DNA of 64,000 nt. It comes from Thermasporomyces sp040195635 (GTDB taxonomy: Bacteria > Actinomycetota > Actinomycetes > Propionibacteriales > Actinopolymorphaceae). Both the position numbers and the translations under genes were made by a program. The stretch covers positions 62,001 through 126,000 of the forward strand of contig NZ_JBEFTX010000005.1 in assembly GCF_040195635.1 (NCBI RefSeq). The letters run 5' to 3'. The notes below the pieces were generated by a model. The model did not search any database. It worked only from the letters and a program-made list of their open reading frames with translations, and was not told the DNA's origin. This document shows positions 37,601 through 46,311 of this stretch, in pieces (the stretch's first letter is position 1; every line of letters begins with the position of its first letter).

Positions 37601-40600
37601 GGGAAGACGACCAGATCCGTACCGCGATCGCCCCTGACGCGTCGCACCGGCGCCACCTGCCCTCCCACGGCTCCACCGTCTACGACTACTACGACGACGG
37701 TCTGCTCGCCTCCGTCCGCGACCCGAACCACCACCGGACCCGGCTCGATTACGACGAGGCCGGTCGGGTGACCAGCAGCACCGATCCGCTCGGCCGGCGG
37801 GCAGAGATCGGCTACGACCCGGAGAACAACCCGGTGTCGATGATCACCATCGGCAAGCACGAGGAGCTCTCCGACGAGGAGCGGGCCGAGCGCACCATCG
37901 TCGACACCTACGACATCGTCGGGCGCCGGGTGAAGCGGACACTCGGCTCGGACGGTCCGGTCTACACCTGGGGTTACGACGCCGAGGACAAGATCACCTC
38001 CTACGGCGACCCGACCGGCCGTCGCAACGTGAACTACGACGCCGAGGACCAGATCCAGGAGGTCATCCGTGAGTGGGCGGGTGGCGCGGAGGAGCGGTTC
38101 TCCTACGACTACGACGCGCGGGGCAACATCAGCTCCCGCACATACCCGGACGGTACGCGGATCACCGCCGACTACGACGCGGACAGCCGGATCACCAGCC
38201 TGACCAGCGTCGACGGTGCTGCCGGCGCCAACCCGGCCACGTGGCGATTCGGCTACGACGTTGCGGGGCGGCGGACGTCTACCACGCTCCCGGAGGCGAC
38301 CGGGCTGGTCGAGCGGCGGAGCTACGACGACGCTGGCCGGCTCACCGACATCGGCACCACCCGTACGCCCGGTTCAGAACCGGCTCCGGGCGTCCAGGAT
38401 CCGGTGTCGAAGTTCGCGCTCGACCTGGACGAGGTCGGTAACCCGACAAGGGTGGTGACCACGCGTGGCGGGGTTTCGGAGTCGGTGGCGTACGACTACG
38501 ACAAGGCAGATCGGGTGACCTCTGCCTGCTATGGCGCGATCTCCTGTGACGGCAGGTCCGCGGGCCGGATCGACTACACCTACGACCTGGTAGGCAACCG
38601 GACCAGTCAGAAACGCACCGGCAGTGCGGGTCACGACGTCACGCGCTACTTCTACGACGCGGCCGACCAGCTCCAGAAGCAAGTCAAGCTAGCCGGCCCC
38701 GACATCGACGCGCAGCTGGACATCGACGCCCTTCTGGAGCTCGATCTCGACGACTTCGGCGCCAGTCTGGACATCGGTGCTCTACTGGGACTCGACGTCG
38801 ACCTGGGTGTCCACGCCACCGGCTACGACTACGACGAGCAGGGCAACCAGATCAGGGCCGGGAAGGACACCTTCGCCTACAACCTCGACCACAGCCTGGC
38901 CAAGGCCACCGTCGACGGGCAGAACGCCAAGTTCGCCTATGAAGCGACCGGGCTACGAGTGTCCGCCACGATGGGCAGTGGCCAGAACGCCGCGACGCAG
39001 CGTTGGGCGTGGGACATCAACGGCGCTCTTCCGCAGATCGCGCTCGACACGGTGACGGGGCGCGACGGGCAGACGCTGGAAAAGCGCGGCTTCAGCTACG
39101 GTCCCGATGACGAGCCGCTGGCGTTGCTCGACCCGTCGACCGGCGCGCATTCCTACACCCACGACTGGCTCGGCGGCGTCGCCACCATGCTGTCGCCGAC
39201 CGGTCAGGTGGAGGCGGGCTACGACTACGACCCGTTCGGCAACCCGCGCGACGGGCCAACGCTCGGCGGTGGCGAGGAAACCGAAGCGGCCGAAGGCGAG
39301 ACTGGCAACCGCGACAAGCAGGGCAACGACGACGGCCTGCTCGGCGGCGTTCTGGGTGGCTCGTCCGGTGGCTCATCGGACCGTTCGGGCGGGAGCTTGC
39401 TGGGCGGGCTGCTCGCAGGCTCGTCCGACAAGTCCTCCGACGGCTCGGATGGTGGGCTGCTCGATGGCGTGCTCGGCAGCGGGCCTGACCGGTCGGCCAG
39501 CCCGACAACCAGCCCGACGCCCACCGCGACAAAGAGCAAGGCCGGCAAGTCTGTGGCCGCAGCACCGAAGAGCAAGGCGGACACGGCGGCGGGTCCGAAG
39601 AATCCACTGCGCTTCGCCGGGGCGTACCAGGACTCCAGCCTTGGTGAGGGCAACTACTACCTCCGGGCGCGCAACTACAACCCTGGGACCGGCCGGTTCA
39701 CCGCCACCGACCCGATGCCCGACAGCCTCACGGCCATCTCGTCGTACGCCTACGTCAACAACAACCCGCTCTCCCATACCGACCCGACCGGAGCCATGCT
39801 GGCCGCAGACGGCGGCGGAGGTGGCGGCGGCTCGTCCGTTGAGACTGACCCGGGAACGAGCCCGGATGAGGTCAACGGGCCGAGCCCGGAGGAGCTGGCC
39901 AAGGCACAGCAGATCCAGAGCAAGAGCTGGGTCGACGTGATTCTGGAGGCCGGCGGCCAGGTCCTCATGGAGTTCCTCGGCATCAACGACCTGCTCAACT
40001 GTCTCAAGGGCGACATCGTCGGCTGTGTATCACTGGTTGTCGGGATGCTGCCGTGGGGCAAGATCTTCAAGGCGAAGAAGATTGCTGAGGCGATCTACCG
40101 CGCCGGCAAGGCCGTCATCACGTTCTCCAAGGAAATCAAATGGGCACGCGCCATCATCAAGGGCTCGAAGAACGCGGCCAAGGCCGCCAAGGACGCCGCC
40201 GCCGCGGCGGCGAAGAAGGCGGCGCAAAAGGCAGCAGCCGCCAGAGCGGCGGCCAAACGAGCCGCCAAGGAGGCAGCAGAACGAGCAGCCGCCAAGGCGA
40301 AAGCGCTCAGGTCCAAAGCCAAGAAGACCGGCGACAACGCCGACGGCCCGAGCAAAGCACCCCCAACACGCCCAGGATGCAACAGCTTCGTAGCCGGGAC
40401 CGTGGTCCTGCTCGCCGACGGCACCCGCAAACGGATCGAGAAGGTCGAGCCAGGTGACACGATAGTTGCCACCAACCCCCGAACCGGGAAGACCGCGAAG
40501 CGTCAAGTCACACAAACCATCCGGACCGATCACGACAAGCGGTTCGTCGACGTCACCGTCCGCACCGCCGGTGGCAAGCACACGATCACCACAACCGACC

Positions 40601-41208
40601 ACCACCCCTTCTGGTCGAAGACCAGCAAACGCTGGATCGATGCAGGAGATCTCCGGCGCGGCGAGCGACTTCTCACGCCCGGCCGCGGTGACGTCCGGGT
40701 CGGTGGCGTACGGGAGTACGCCGGTACGCAGATCACCTACGACCTCACCGTCAACACCACCCATGCGTACTATGTGCTGGCGGGTGAGACGCCGGTACTC
40801 GTCCACAACTGCGACACCTTCCCGAACCAGATGGGTGACCAGCTCGATGATGAGCTCGCTCGCGCGGACGGATTGGGAGTGACGCCTTCGCGGCCCGGAA
40901 CGTCGGGGTTCGACGAAGCTGTAAACTCAGGGACGGTCAAGTGGGCCGTTCTGGAAGATGGCAACCTTGTGATCCAGCCGAAGTTCGTCAATGGACAAGA
41001 GATATCGCATGCGGTACTCAGCCGAGGTGCTCCAGTACGCGCAGCCGGAGAGGCAGACATCGCCGGCTCGTCCGCCGGAGGGTATTTCGGGCTGGATATC
41101 AATCCGCACAGCGGTCACTTCTTACAGGGCCTACCGGCCAGCGCATCGGCAAGGAGTGTTCAGATCGGGAAGGAAGCATTTGGAATGGCGGGCATCGTCT
41201 TCCCATGA
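34609..41208 (+). CDS. Secreted RHS-repeat polymorphic toxin with Hint domain
   Basis: About 2199 residues. An N-terminal signal (LTVVVCALALIASVL) precedes a DUF6531-like entry region (GVGVNTATGAFSR, about residue 250). Dozens of YD/RHS repeats (YDxxGR...) fill about 300-1500, and the RHS core motif is FTATDPMPDSLTAISS to DPTGAM (about 1700-1730). A Lys/Ala-rich helix lies at 1856-1906. A Hint (intein/hedgehog-like) domain runs from Cys1924 (CNSFVAGTVVLLADG) to VLVHNC2068. The last 131 residues (2069-2199) form the toxin tip. Two low-complexity insertions, Asp/Leu-rich (about 1365-1400) and Gly/Ser-rich (about 1550-1640), interrupt the shell. The GTG at 34609 is a best guess; in-frame starts range from 34492 to 34642. 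The stop overlaps the candidate immunity gene. Confidence 0.9.
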   Translation: MARHVSGRADHVRLTVVVCALALIASVLQPGQTRQEAEAAVAPRALPGAGPVDRAAPASATPDKPFAPGERPPVVPRGIFASSEPRELSAQEWLRVSSRGGDLQPVDTPVFTRLLLRPGYVLGDTSLLAYFNVDEDAPWTSWRVTLFDAESQTEQASTSLTRDDLRQSGCAAQRDYCRSFGASDGWDLDPAKRYFLTFTAVFPDREVPSVPTQRANPRRTILPPPIPDRQAAGCGCGNALGMTDARQAVRGVGVNTATGAFSRVEQDLAMASFGVPFVSTRIYSSANPANGLFGSGWAWSYGMQVAASDRGALVRADDGAIVEYRLADGRYQRPAGVRSTLRKTDAGWTLVTPEQISYDFDGQGRLTSIHNARQVGVRLAYTAQGVEITDASGRQAEARIEDGLIRRISLPDRRNVEFAYDRRSRLVAVEDARGHVWRYHYSAAGLLTEVVEPETDEGHDEDDGGVVAIRNEYSASGRVIRQVDAQGHRTTFAWNAVRQEAKTTDADGVVVYDGYHDNVLIHSQRGNGDVDNHRYDRKLNRSLVVNGRQNQNEAAFDARGNQTVGSAPLPMKFDQRTKYDERNNPIEFVDERGNKWKNTFNRFDELVESVDAEKHKIRYAYDERGLLLTRTDQRGKVTRYEYLPADDINAGLPAAIISPEGRRTEFSYDGTGRRIAVVDPRGTVEDADRDEFTTRFTFDDQDRIVDVREPGKRHSSRTEYDAVGRIVETETPTGVDTEYRYFADGPLRSVEDPRRKVSYAYSDAGRRTKTRVHLDDEPDIVTTYAYNAKGLLQSVTSPRGNAPGADRKDFTTTYRYDGNDSLVRISRPYPDGRVVHEDIKTDALDRTTSTVDAFSKTSAFRRDNTGNVTAATDTLGRTTRLTYDRNGRQTGLTDSGRNSTRFTYDAAGNKTSATTATGGKTTWTYDDDGFMVAMTEPRGNVDGADKERFTTHYEYDLAGNLAKVIDPLDHTTTFTYDANNRQTAVTDAKGNTTRYSYREDDQIRTAIAPDASHRRHLPSHGSTVYDYYDDGLLASVRDPNHHRTRLDYDEAGRVTSSTDPLGRRAEIGYDPENNPVSMITIGKHEELSDEERAERTIVDTYDIVGRRVKRTLGSDGPVYTWGYDAEDKITSYGDPTGRRNVNYDAEDQIQEVIREWAGGAEERFSYDYDARGNISSRTYPDGTRITADYDADSRITSLTSVDGAAGANPATWRFGYDVAGRRTSTTLPEATGLVERRSYDDAGRLTDIGTTRTPGSEPAPGVQDPVSKFALDLDEVGNPTRVVTTRGGVSESVAYDYDKADRVTSACYGAISCDGRSAGRIDYTYDLVGNRTSQKRTGSAGHDVTRYFYDAADQLQKQVKLAGPDIDAQLDIDALLELDLDDFGASLDIGALLGLDVDLGVHATGYDYDEQGNQIRAGKDTFAYNLDHSLAKATVDGQNAKFAYEATGLRVSATMGSGQNAATQRWAWDINGALPQIALDTVTGRDGQTLEKRGFSYGPDDEPLALLDPSTGAHSYTHDWLGGVATMLSPTGQVEAGYDYDPFGNPRDGPTLGGGEETEAAEGETGNRDKQGNDDGLLGGVLGGSSGGSSDRSGGSLLGGLLAGSSDKSSDGSDGGLLDGVLGSGPDRSASPTTSPTPTATKSKAGKSVAAAPKSKADTAAGPKNPLRFAGAYQDSSLGEGNYYLRARNYNPGTGRFTATDPMPDSLTAISSYAYVNNNPLSHTDPTGAMLAADGGGGGGGSSVETDPGTSPDEVNGPSPEELAKAQQIQSKSWVDVILEAGGQVLMEFLGINDLLNCLKGDIVGCVSLVVGMLPWGKIFKAKKIAEAIYRAGKAVITFSKEIKWARAIIKGSKNAAKAAKDAAAAAAKKAAQKAAAARAAAKRAAKEAAERAAAKAKALRSKAKKTGDNADGPSKAPPTRPGCNSFVAGTVVLLADGTRKRIEKVEPGDTIVATNPRTGKTAKRQVTQTIRTDHDKRFVDVTVRTAGGKHTITTTDHHPFWSKTSKRWIDAGDLRRGERLLTPGRGDVRVGGVREYAGTQITYDLTVNTTHAYYVLAGETPVLVHNCDTFPNQMGDQLDDELARADGLGVTPSRPGTSGFDEAVNSGTVKWAVLEDGNLVIQPKFVNGQEISHAVLSRGAPVRAAGEADIAGSSAGGYFGLDINPHSGHFLQGLPASASARSVQIGKEAFGMAGIVFP

Positions 41209-41741
41209 GAAGTCCATTCCAGGAGCTTGTTCGGCTTGACCGAAAGCAGCTCGTGGCAACCCTGGCTTCCCAGAACTTCGTTGTCGCCAGCATGGATTCG
41301 GAAGAGTGGCTTGGCCTCGTGCAGTTGCTGACCACACGCATCATTGATGAATGCGTAGGATTGACTGCTGCGGAGTGGAGGTCCAGCAGTCGTGCGCTGG
41401 GTTACGTACTCGAGTCTGCCAGTGCGGCTGGTGCCCTGGGCCCCGGGGAGACTGCGGTTCGGCGGCTCAACCTCACCGCTGCCCTGTTCCAGAAGGTCTC
41501 TCCCAACGAGGAAATCGATCTGCTGAGCGCGGACCAGACTGCAGAACTACTCTTTCGCGAGATTCCGATCGCCCCAGAGCAAGCCCGGGCCTTGGCGTCA
41601 AGATGGACGGAGCTCGACATCGAAGAAATACGCCAGCTCCGTTTCATCAAGAATCTGTTAACACCTGCGCTCATGATGAAGGACGCCCTCGATGACGCTC
41701 GACTAGACACGTGGGAGCAGATATATCCGTTGCTTCCCTGA
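41205..41741 (+). CDS. Candidate immunity protein for the RHS toxin
   Basis: A 178-residue soluble, mostly helical protein with no signal peptide and no family I recognise. Its ATG overlaps the RHS stop (ATGA at 41205-41208), the position expected for the cognate immunity gene of a polymorphic toxin. Base composition here is visibly less GC-rich than in the backbone genes, with codons such as AAA, ATA and TTA, suggesting recent transfer with the toxin tip. The immunity role is inferred from position only. Confidence 0.65.
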   Translation: MRSPFQELVRLDRKQLVATLASQNFVVASMDSEEWLGLVQLLTTRIIDECVGLTAAEWRSSSRALGYVLESASAAGALGPGETAVRRLNLTAALFQKVSPNEEIDLLSADQTAELLFREIPIAPEQARALASRWTELDIEEIRQLRFIKNLLTPALMMKDALDDARLDTWEQIYPLLP

Positions 41742-42222
41742 GCGTTGCGTTGCGCTTGCCCCCATGCCGCTTTGCCGAGATACGCGTCGCGCAGTCAGCG
41801 ACGTCCTGCTGTACGGCCTGCTCGCTGTCACGACTCTCGTCGTCGCGGTCTCGGGCTGCTCGCGGTCGATGTGCACGAGCGTGCCCGTGAGTTTCTGGTC
41901 AGCCAGCCCACCAACCTGCGCACGCTGGTGCATGTGGTGGTTGCCGCGGCCGACGCCGCCGCGCCGACCAGAGCCCTCGACCGGCTGATGGCTCCCGTCG
42001 AGCACTCGCTGTTTCACACTCCGTCGCCTGGGAAGGATCGTTGACTTGGCGGCGCCAGGCGCGATCCAGAACCCGACCACCTCAGCCATCGGCCGTATCT
42101 TGGTTGAAGCAGTCAGTATTTAGTCAGGCGCGGACCGGCCCGCTGTCGTGACGGACCGAACGAAACCGAGACCGACCACCCCGCTGAACTTGGGCGAGGT
42201 CCCGGGCTGTCAGGATCGACCG
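41742..42222 (+). other. Intergenic region with a possible gene remnant
   Basis: This 481-bp stretch has no complete gene. At 41850-42044 one plus-strand frame has strongly GC-rich third positions and reads LLAVDVHERAREFLVSQPTN, then a helical stretch to a TGA. The apparent upstream part (MPLCRDTRRAVSDVLLYGLL) lies in a different frame, so this may be a frameshifted remnant, for example of another immunity or accessory gene. An AT-richer spacer at 42080-42130 may hold the promoter of the next gene. Confidence 0.35.
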
Positions 42223-43182
42223 ATGACCGCGCCAGCCGCACCCCTGGTCCCGCACGGAGCAACCGCGCTCCGGCCGGAGTGGCCCGACCTGCCCGATTTC
42301 CTTCGTACGCACATCGAGGAACGGCTCGGCGGGCCCGTCACCGCCGTCGCCAACCAGGGGTCGGGGTTCACCCCGGGTTTCGCGTCCCGGCTGGTCTACG
42401 GCAAGGGCGGGACCGCGTTCGTGAAGGCAGCCTCGTCCGAGGACAGCCCGGTGATCGCCGACTGCTACCAGGCCGAGGCACGGATCGTCCCACGGCTCCC
42501 CGACGGCGTGCCCACGCCTCGGGTGCGCTGGACCTCAGAGCACGAGGGCTGGGTCGTGCTGTGCTTCGACGACGTGCCTGGCCAGCCACCGGCCCGGCCG
42601 TGGGACGCCACCGAGCTCGCCCGCGTCATCACCGCACTGACACCGATGGCGGAAGCCCTCACGCCCGGACCACCAGATCTTGTCGTCCCCGCCCTCGGAG
42701 ACTGGCTGGCCGACGACTTCGGGTACTGGCGCCAGGTCGCCTCCGCGGGCGCCGACGCACCCGACCCACAGGTCGCCGAGCTCGCGACCCTCGAGGACCA
42801 GGCGCTGGACGCCCTCGCCGGCGACTCAGTGGTCCACTGCGACCTCCGCGACGACAACGTGATCATGGGCGACGACGGACAGGTCTGGATCTGCGACTGG
42901 AACTGGCCCAGCCGTGGAGCGCCCTGGCTCGACCTCCTCTCCCTGCTGATCTCCGCCCGCGGAGACGGCTACGACGGCGACGCCCTGTTCGCCGCCCATC
43001 CCCTCGGCGCCGATGTGGATCCCGAAGCGGTCGACGCGGCCCTCGCCGGGCTGAGCGGCTACTTCACCCGGTCGTCGCTCGAACCGGCCGTCCCCGGATC
43101 GCCGCATCTGCGTACGCACCAGGCGTGGTACGCGCAGGCATGCCTGTCCTGGATCGCCGTACGCCGCGGCTGGGTCGGCTGA
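42223..43182 (+). CDS. Aminoglycoside phosphotransferase-family (APH) kinase-like protein
   Basis: A 319-residue kinase-like protein and paralogue of 27258-28226. It has NQGSGFTPGFASRLVYG near the N-terminus, FVKA with the ATP-binding Lys, the catalytic loop VVHCDLRDDNVIM (HxD...N intact) and the metal Asp in WICDWNW. The ATG at 42223 follows AGGATCG; an upstream in-frame GTG at 42148 is less likely. The substrate is unknown. It lies between the RHS/immunity pair and the ABC exporter cluster. Confidence 0.85.
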   Translation: MTAPAAPLVPHGATALRPEWPDLPDFLRTHIEERLGGPVTAVANQGSGFTPGFASRLVYGKGGTAFVKAASSEDSPVIADCYQAEARIVPRLPDGVPTPRVRWTSEHEGWVVLCFDDVPGQPPARPWDATELARVITALTPMAEALTPGPPDLVVPALGDWLADDFGYWRQVASAGADAPDPQVAELATLEDQALDALAGDSVVHCDLRDDNVIMGDDGQVWICDWNWPSRGAPWLDLLSLLISARGDGYDGDALFAAHPLGADVDPEAVDAALAGLSGYFTRSSLEPAVPGSPHLRTHQAWYAQACLSWIAVRRGWVG

Positions 43183-43278
43183 CGCTTCGCCCGGATCACC
43201 AGGGGAACCCCTACGGGCAGGAATGCCACGCCTCGTCCTGGAGATGGACGGTCAGAGGCGCCCCTGTGCACTAGCGTC

Positions 43279-44352
43279 GTGACCGTGACCGTCATCTCCA
43301 CCCAAGACCTCACCAAGAGGTTCCCCCGCGTCACCGCCCTCGAGCAGCTCAGCATCGAGGTCGGCCCGGGGGTCACGGGGCTGGTCGGCGCCAACGGCGC
43401 GGGAAAGTCCACGCTCATCAAGATCCTGCTCGGCCTCGCGCCGGCCACCTCAGGCACGGCCCGCGTGCTCGGCCTCGACGTCAGCACCGACGGTTCGGCC
43501 ATCCGCGACCGGGTCGGCTACATGCCCGAACACGACTGCCTGGTTCCGGACGTGTCGGCAACGGAGTTCGTGGTCCACATGGCGCGGATGTCCGGGCTTC
43601 CGGCCGCCAGCGCTCGCGAACGGACCGCCGACACGCTCCGCCACGTCGGCCTGTACGAGGAGCGCTACCGACCCATCGGGGGCTACTCCACCGGCATGCG
43701 ACAGCGGGTCAAACTGGCCCAGGCACTCGTCCATGACCCGAGCCTCGTCTTCCTCGACGAGCCGACCAACGGCCTCGACCCGGCCGGCCGCGACGACATG
43801 CTGGCCCTGATCCGCCGGATCGGTGCCGACTTCGGCATCTCCGTCCTGGTCACCTCGCACCTGCTGGGCGAACTCGAGCAGATCAGCGACCACGTGGTGA
43901 TCATCGACGGTGGACGGCTTCTGCGGTCGTCCTCGACGGCTGACTTCACCCGCGCCACCCCCATGCTCCTCGTCGAGGTGAGTGCACACGACTCCGGCGC
44001 GGGCACCACCATCGGGCGTGACCGGCTCGGCCAGGCCCTCGCCGCCCGTGGCCACTCGGTCTCGCCCGACGGCCGGATGCTGGTGATCGACGCCACCGAC
44101 GAACGCATCTACGACGTCGTACGCGACACGGCGGCAGAACTCCATCTCGGACTGGTCCGGATGCAGCAGCGCCGGCACAGGATCGAGGAGGTCTTCCGCG
44201 CCAACGAAGTGCAGGCACCGAGCCACGTCGACGGAGCCCATCCTGGCGGGGCCCACACCGACGGGGCTCATGTCGACAGGGCTCATGTCGACGCAACGCA
44301 CACCGACGAAGCCCACAGCGACGGAGGAGCACGGCATGCCAGTGCCCCGTGA
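43279..44352 (+). CDS. ABC-2 type transporter ATP-binding protein with His/Asp-rich tail
   Basis: The 357 residues carry Walker A GANGAGKST (about 40-48), Walker B LVFLDEPTNGLDPAG, and the ABC signature as YSTGMRQRVKLA. The His switch is VTSHLL. The last 45 or so residues are unusual: repeated GAHxDGAH/RAHVD units with about ten His residues, which could bind metal. The repeats follow a 15-bp DNA period near 44236-44320. The GTG at 43279 (or 43285) starts it. It overlaps the downstream permease start by 17 bases; the pair is the first half of a four-gene exporter. Confidence 0.9.
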   Translation: MTVTVISTQDLTKRFPRVTALEQLSIEVGPGVTGLVGANGAGKSTLIKILLGLAPATSGTARVLGLDVSTDGSAIRDRVGYMPEHDCLVPDVSATEFVVHMARMSGLPAASARERTADTLRHVGLYEERYRPIGGYSTGMRQRVKLAQALVHDPSLVFLDEPTNGLDPAGRDDMLALIRRIGADFGISVLVTSHLLGELEQISDHVVIIDGGRLLRSSSTADFTRATPMLLVEVSAHDSGAGTTIGRDRLGQALAARGHSVSPDGRMLVIDATDERIYDVVRDTAAELHLGLVRMQQRRHRIEEVFRANEVQAPSHVDGAHPGGAHTDGAHVDRAHVDATHTDEAHSDGGARHASAP

Positions 44353-45262
44353 GGCCCTACCTGCCGGTCCGGTCGGCGCTGCCGCACCTGGTGGCGTCAT
44401 CCACGACATCGGCTACCGGAACTACGACGGGGCTCGCCTCGGTCGGGCGTACATCCTGCGGTCGTTGTACGTACAGAGCCTCCGGTCGACCTACGGTCTC
44501 GGACGGTCGGCAAAGTCCAAGGTGCTGCCGTTCCTGCTCGCCGGGGCGATGCTCCTGCCGGCCGTCATCGTCGTCGCGGTCATGATGTTCGCCAGGCTCC
44601 AGGACCTGCCACTTCCGTATGAGCGGTACTTCGTCGTCACCCAGGCGGTCATCGGCATCTTCGTGGCCTCGCAGGCACCGCAGTTGTTCTCCCGCGACCT
44701 GCGGTTCCGCACGATCACGTTGTACTTCTCCCGGCCGCTTACCAGGCTCGACTACGTGACCGCGAAGTTCGCCGCTCTCGCGACCTCGATCGCGATCCTC
44801 GTGCTCGCGCCGCTGATCGTGTTGTACGCCGGCACCCTGCTGGCGAAGTTGTCTTTCGGTGAGCAGACGAAGAACTTCGCCGCCGGGTTGGCCGGTGTGG
44901 TGGTCCTCGCGCTCGTGCTCGCCGGGGTCGGCGGCGTCATCGCGTCCCTCACGACGCGGCGCGGATTCGGCGTCGCGGCCATCATCACGGTACTCGTTCT
45001 CAGCTACTCCGGTGTCACGATCGCCTCTGGGATCGCGCAGTCGGAGAACAACACCACACTCGCCGGCTACTTCGGACTCCTCTCGCCGATCACCCTGGTC
45101 GACGGCGTGCAGGTGACCGCGTTCGGGGCGGAGTACTCCGGCGTGATTCCGCCACCGGACACGACCGTCGGTCTGTTGGCCTTCGTCCTCACCGCGGCGG
45201 CGGTCGTCGTCGGCTCGTTCGGCCTGCTGCTCCTGCGATACCGGACGGTGGCGAACGCATGA
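44336..45262 (+). CDS. ABC-2 type transporter permease
   Basis: A 308-residue integral membrane protein with about six helices (roughly 60-85, 105-125, 150-175, 190-215, 225-250 and 275-300). It has a cytoplasmic N-terminus containing HDIGYRNYDGARLGRAY, a pattern seen in these actinobacterial permeases. The ATG at 44336 has a strong GGAGGAG site and lies inside the end of the ATPase gene. It works with the preceding ATPase; the transported compound is unknown. Confidence 0.88.
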   Translation: MPVPREALPAGPVGAAAPGGVIHDIGYRNYDGARLGRAYILRSLYVQSLRSTYGLGRSAKSKVLPFLLAGAMLLPAVIVVAVMMFARLQDLPLPYERYFVVTQAVIGIFVASQAPQLFSRDLRFRTITLYFSRPLTRLDYVTAKFAALATSIAILVLAPLIVLYAGTLLAKLSFGEQTKNFAAGLAGVVVLALVLAGVGGVIASLTTRRGFGVAAIITVLVLSYSGVTIASGIAQSENNTTLAGYFGLLSPITLVDGVQVTAFGAEYSGVIPPPDTTVGLLAFVLTAAAVVVGSFGLLLLRYRTVANA

Positions 45263-45347
45263 GCGCGAGGAGCCCCCACGCAGGTACGCCGAGGAACGAG
45301 GTGTGCCGGAGTGAGGCACCGCTGTGGTCATGCGAACGGAGACCAGC

Positions 45348-46265
45348 ATGAGCGTCGTCCACATCGACCGTGCCTCCCGCTGGTACGGCAATGTCGTCGC
45401 GGTCAACGACATCACGATGACCATCGGTCCGGGTGTCACCGGACTCCTGGGTCCTAACGGCGCCGGCAAGTCGACGCTGATCCACATGATGGGCGGCTTC
45501 CTGGCGCCGTCAGCTGGCAAGGTCACGCTGGACGACTCCGCCGTCTGGCGAAACCATCTCGCCTACCGGCGGATCGGCCTGGTCCCCGAACGCGAAGCCC
45601 TCTACGACAACCTCACCGGCTGGCAGTTCGTCCTCGCCAACGCGAAGCTGCACAAGCTGCCCGACCCGCGGGCGGCCGCGCGGGCCGCGATCGCCACGGT
45701 GGAGATGGCGTACGCACAGGGCCGCCGCGTCGGTACGTACTCCAAGGGCATGAAACAGCGGATCAAGATGGCGACCGCTCTCGTCCACGACCCGCCGGTC
45801 CTGCTCCTCGACGAGCCTTTCAACGGCATGGACCCTCGGCAGCGTCTGCACCTGATGGATCTTCTGCGTTCGATGGGGGCGCAGGGACGCACCGTGCTGT
45901 TCAGCTCGCACATCCTCGAGGAGGTCGAGCAGGTCGCCTCCCACATCGAGGTGGTCGTCGCGGGGCGACATGCCGCGTCCGGCGACTTCCGGGAGATCCG
46001 CCGGCTGATGGCCGACCGGCCACATCAGTACGTCATCCGCTCCAGCGACGACCGGCGGCTCGCCTCATGGCTCATCTCCGACGGTTCGTCGGCGGGAGTC
46101 GAACTCGACGTACGTGACCAGTGTCTCCGGGTGCAGGCGGTCGATTTCGCCCGGTTCACCTGGCTGCTGCCGCAGATGGCGCGGGACGCCGAAGTCCGGC
46201 TCTTCGAGGTGTCGCCGTCCGACGAGTCCCTCGAGAGCGTCTTCGCCTATCTCATCAGCGCGTGA
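45348..46265 (+). CDS. ABC-2 type transporter ATP-binding protein (second)
   Basis: A 305-residue ATPase paralogous to the one at 43279. It has Walker A GPNGAGKST, signature YSKGMKQRIKMA, Walker B LLLDEPFNGMDP and the switch FSSHIL, with a C-terminal accessory region of about 90 residues. The ATG at 45348 (MSVVHIDRAS), behind GGAGA, is chosen over the open extension to 45324. It lacks the His/Asp tail of its paralogue. It pairs with the next permease. Confidence 0.92.
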   Translation: MSVVHIDRASRWYGNVVAVNDITMTIGPGVTGLLGPNGAGKSTLIHMMGGFLAPSAGKVTLDDSAVWRNHLAYRRIGLVPEREALYDNLTGWQFVLANAKLHKLPDPRAAARAAIATVEMAYAQGRRVGTYSKGMKQRIKMATALVHDPPVLLLDEPFNGMDPRQRLHLMDLLRSMGAQGRTVLFSSHILEEVEQVASHIEVVVAGRHAASGDFREIRRLMADRPHQYVIRSSDDRRLASWLISDGSSAGVELDVRDQCLRVQAVDFARFTWLLPQMARDAEVRLFEVSPSDESLESVFAYLISA

Positions 46266-46311
46266 GCACGACAGCGCCGACCCGCCCGGCCTGACCACCT
46301 ACGAGGATGCC

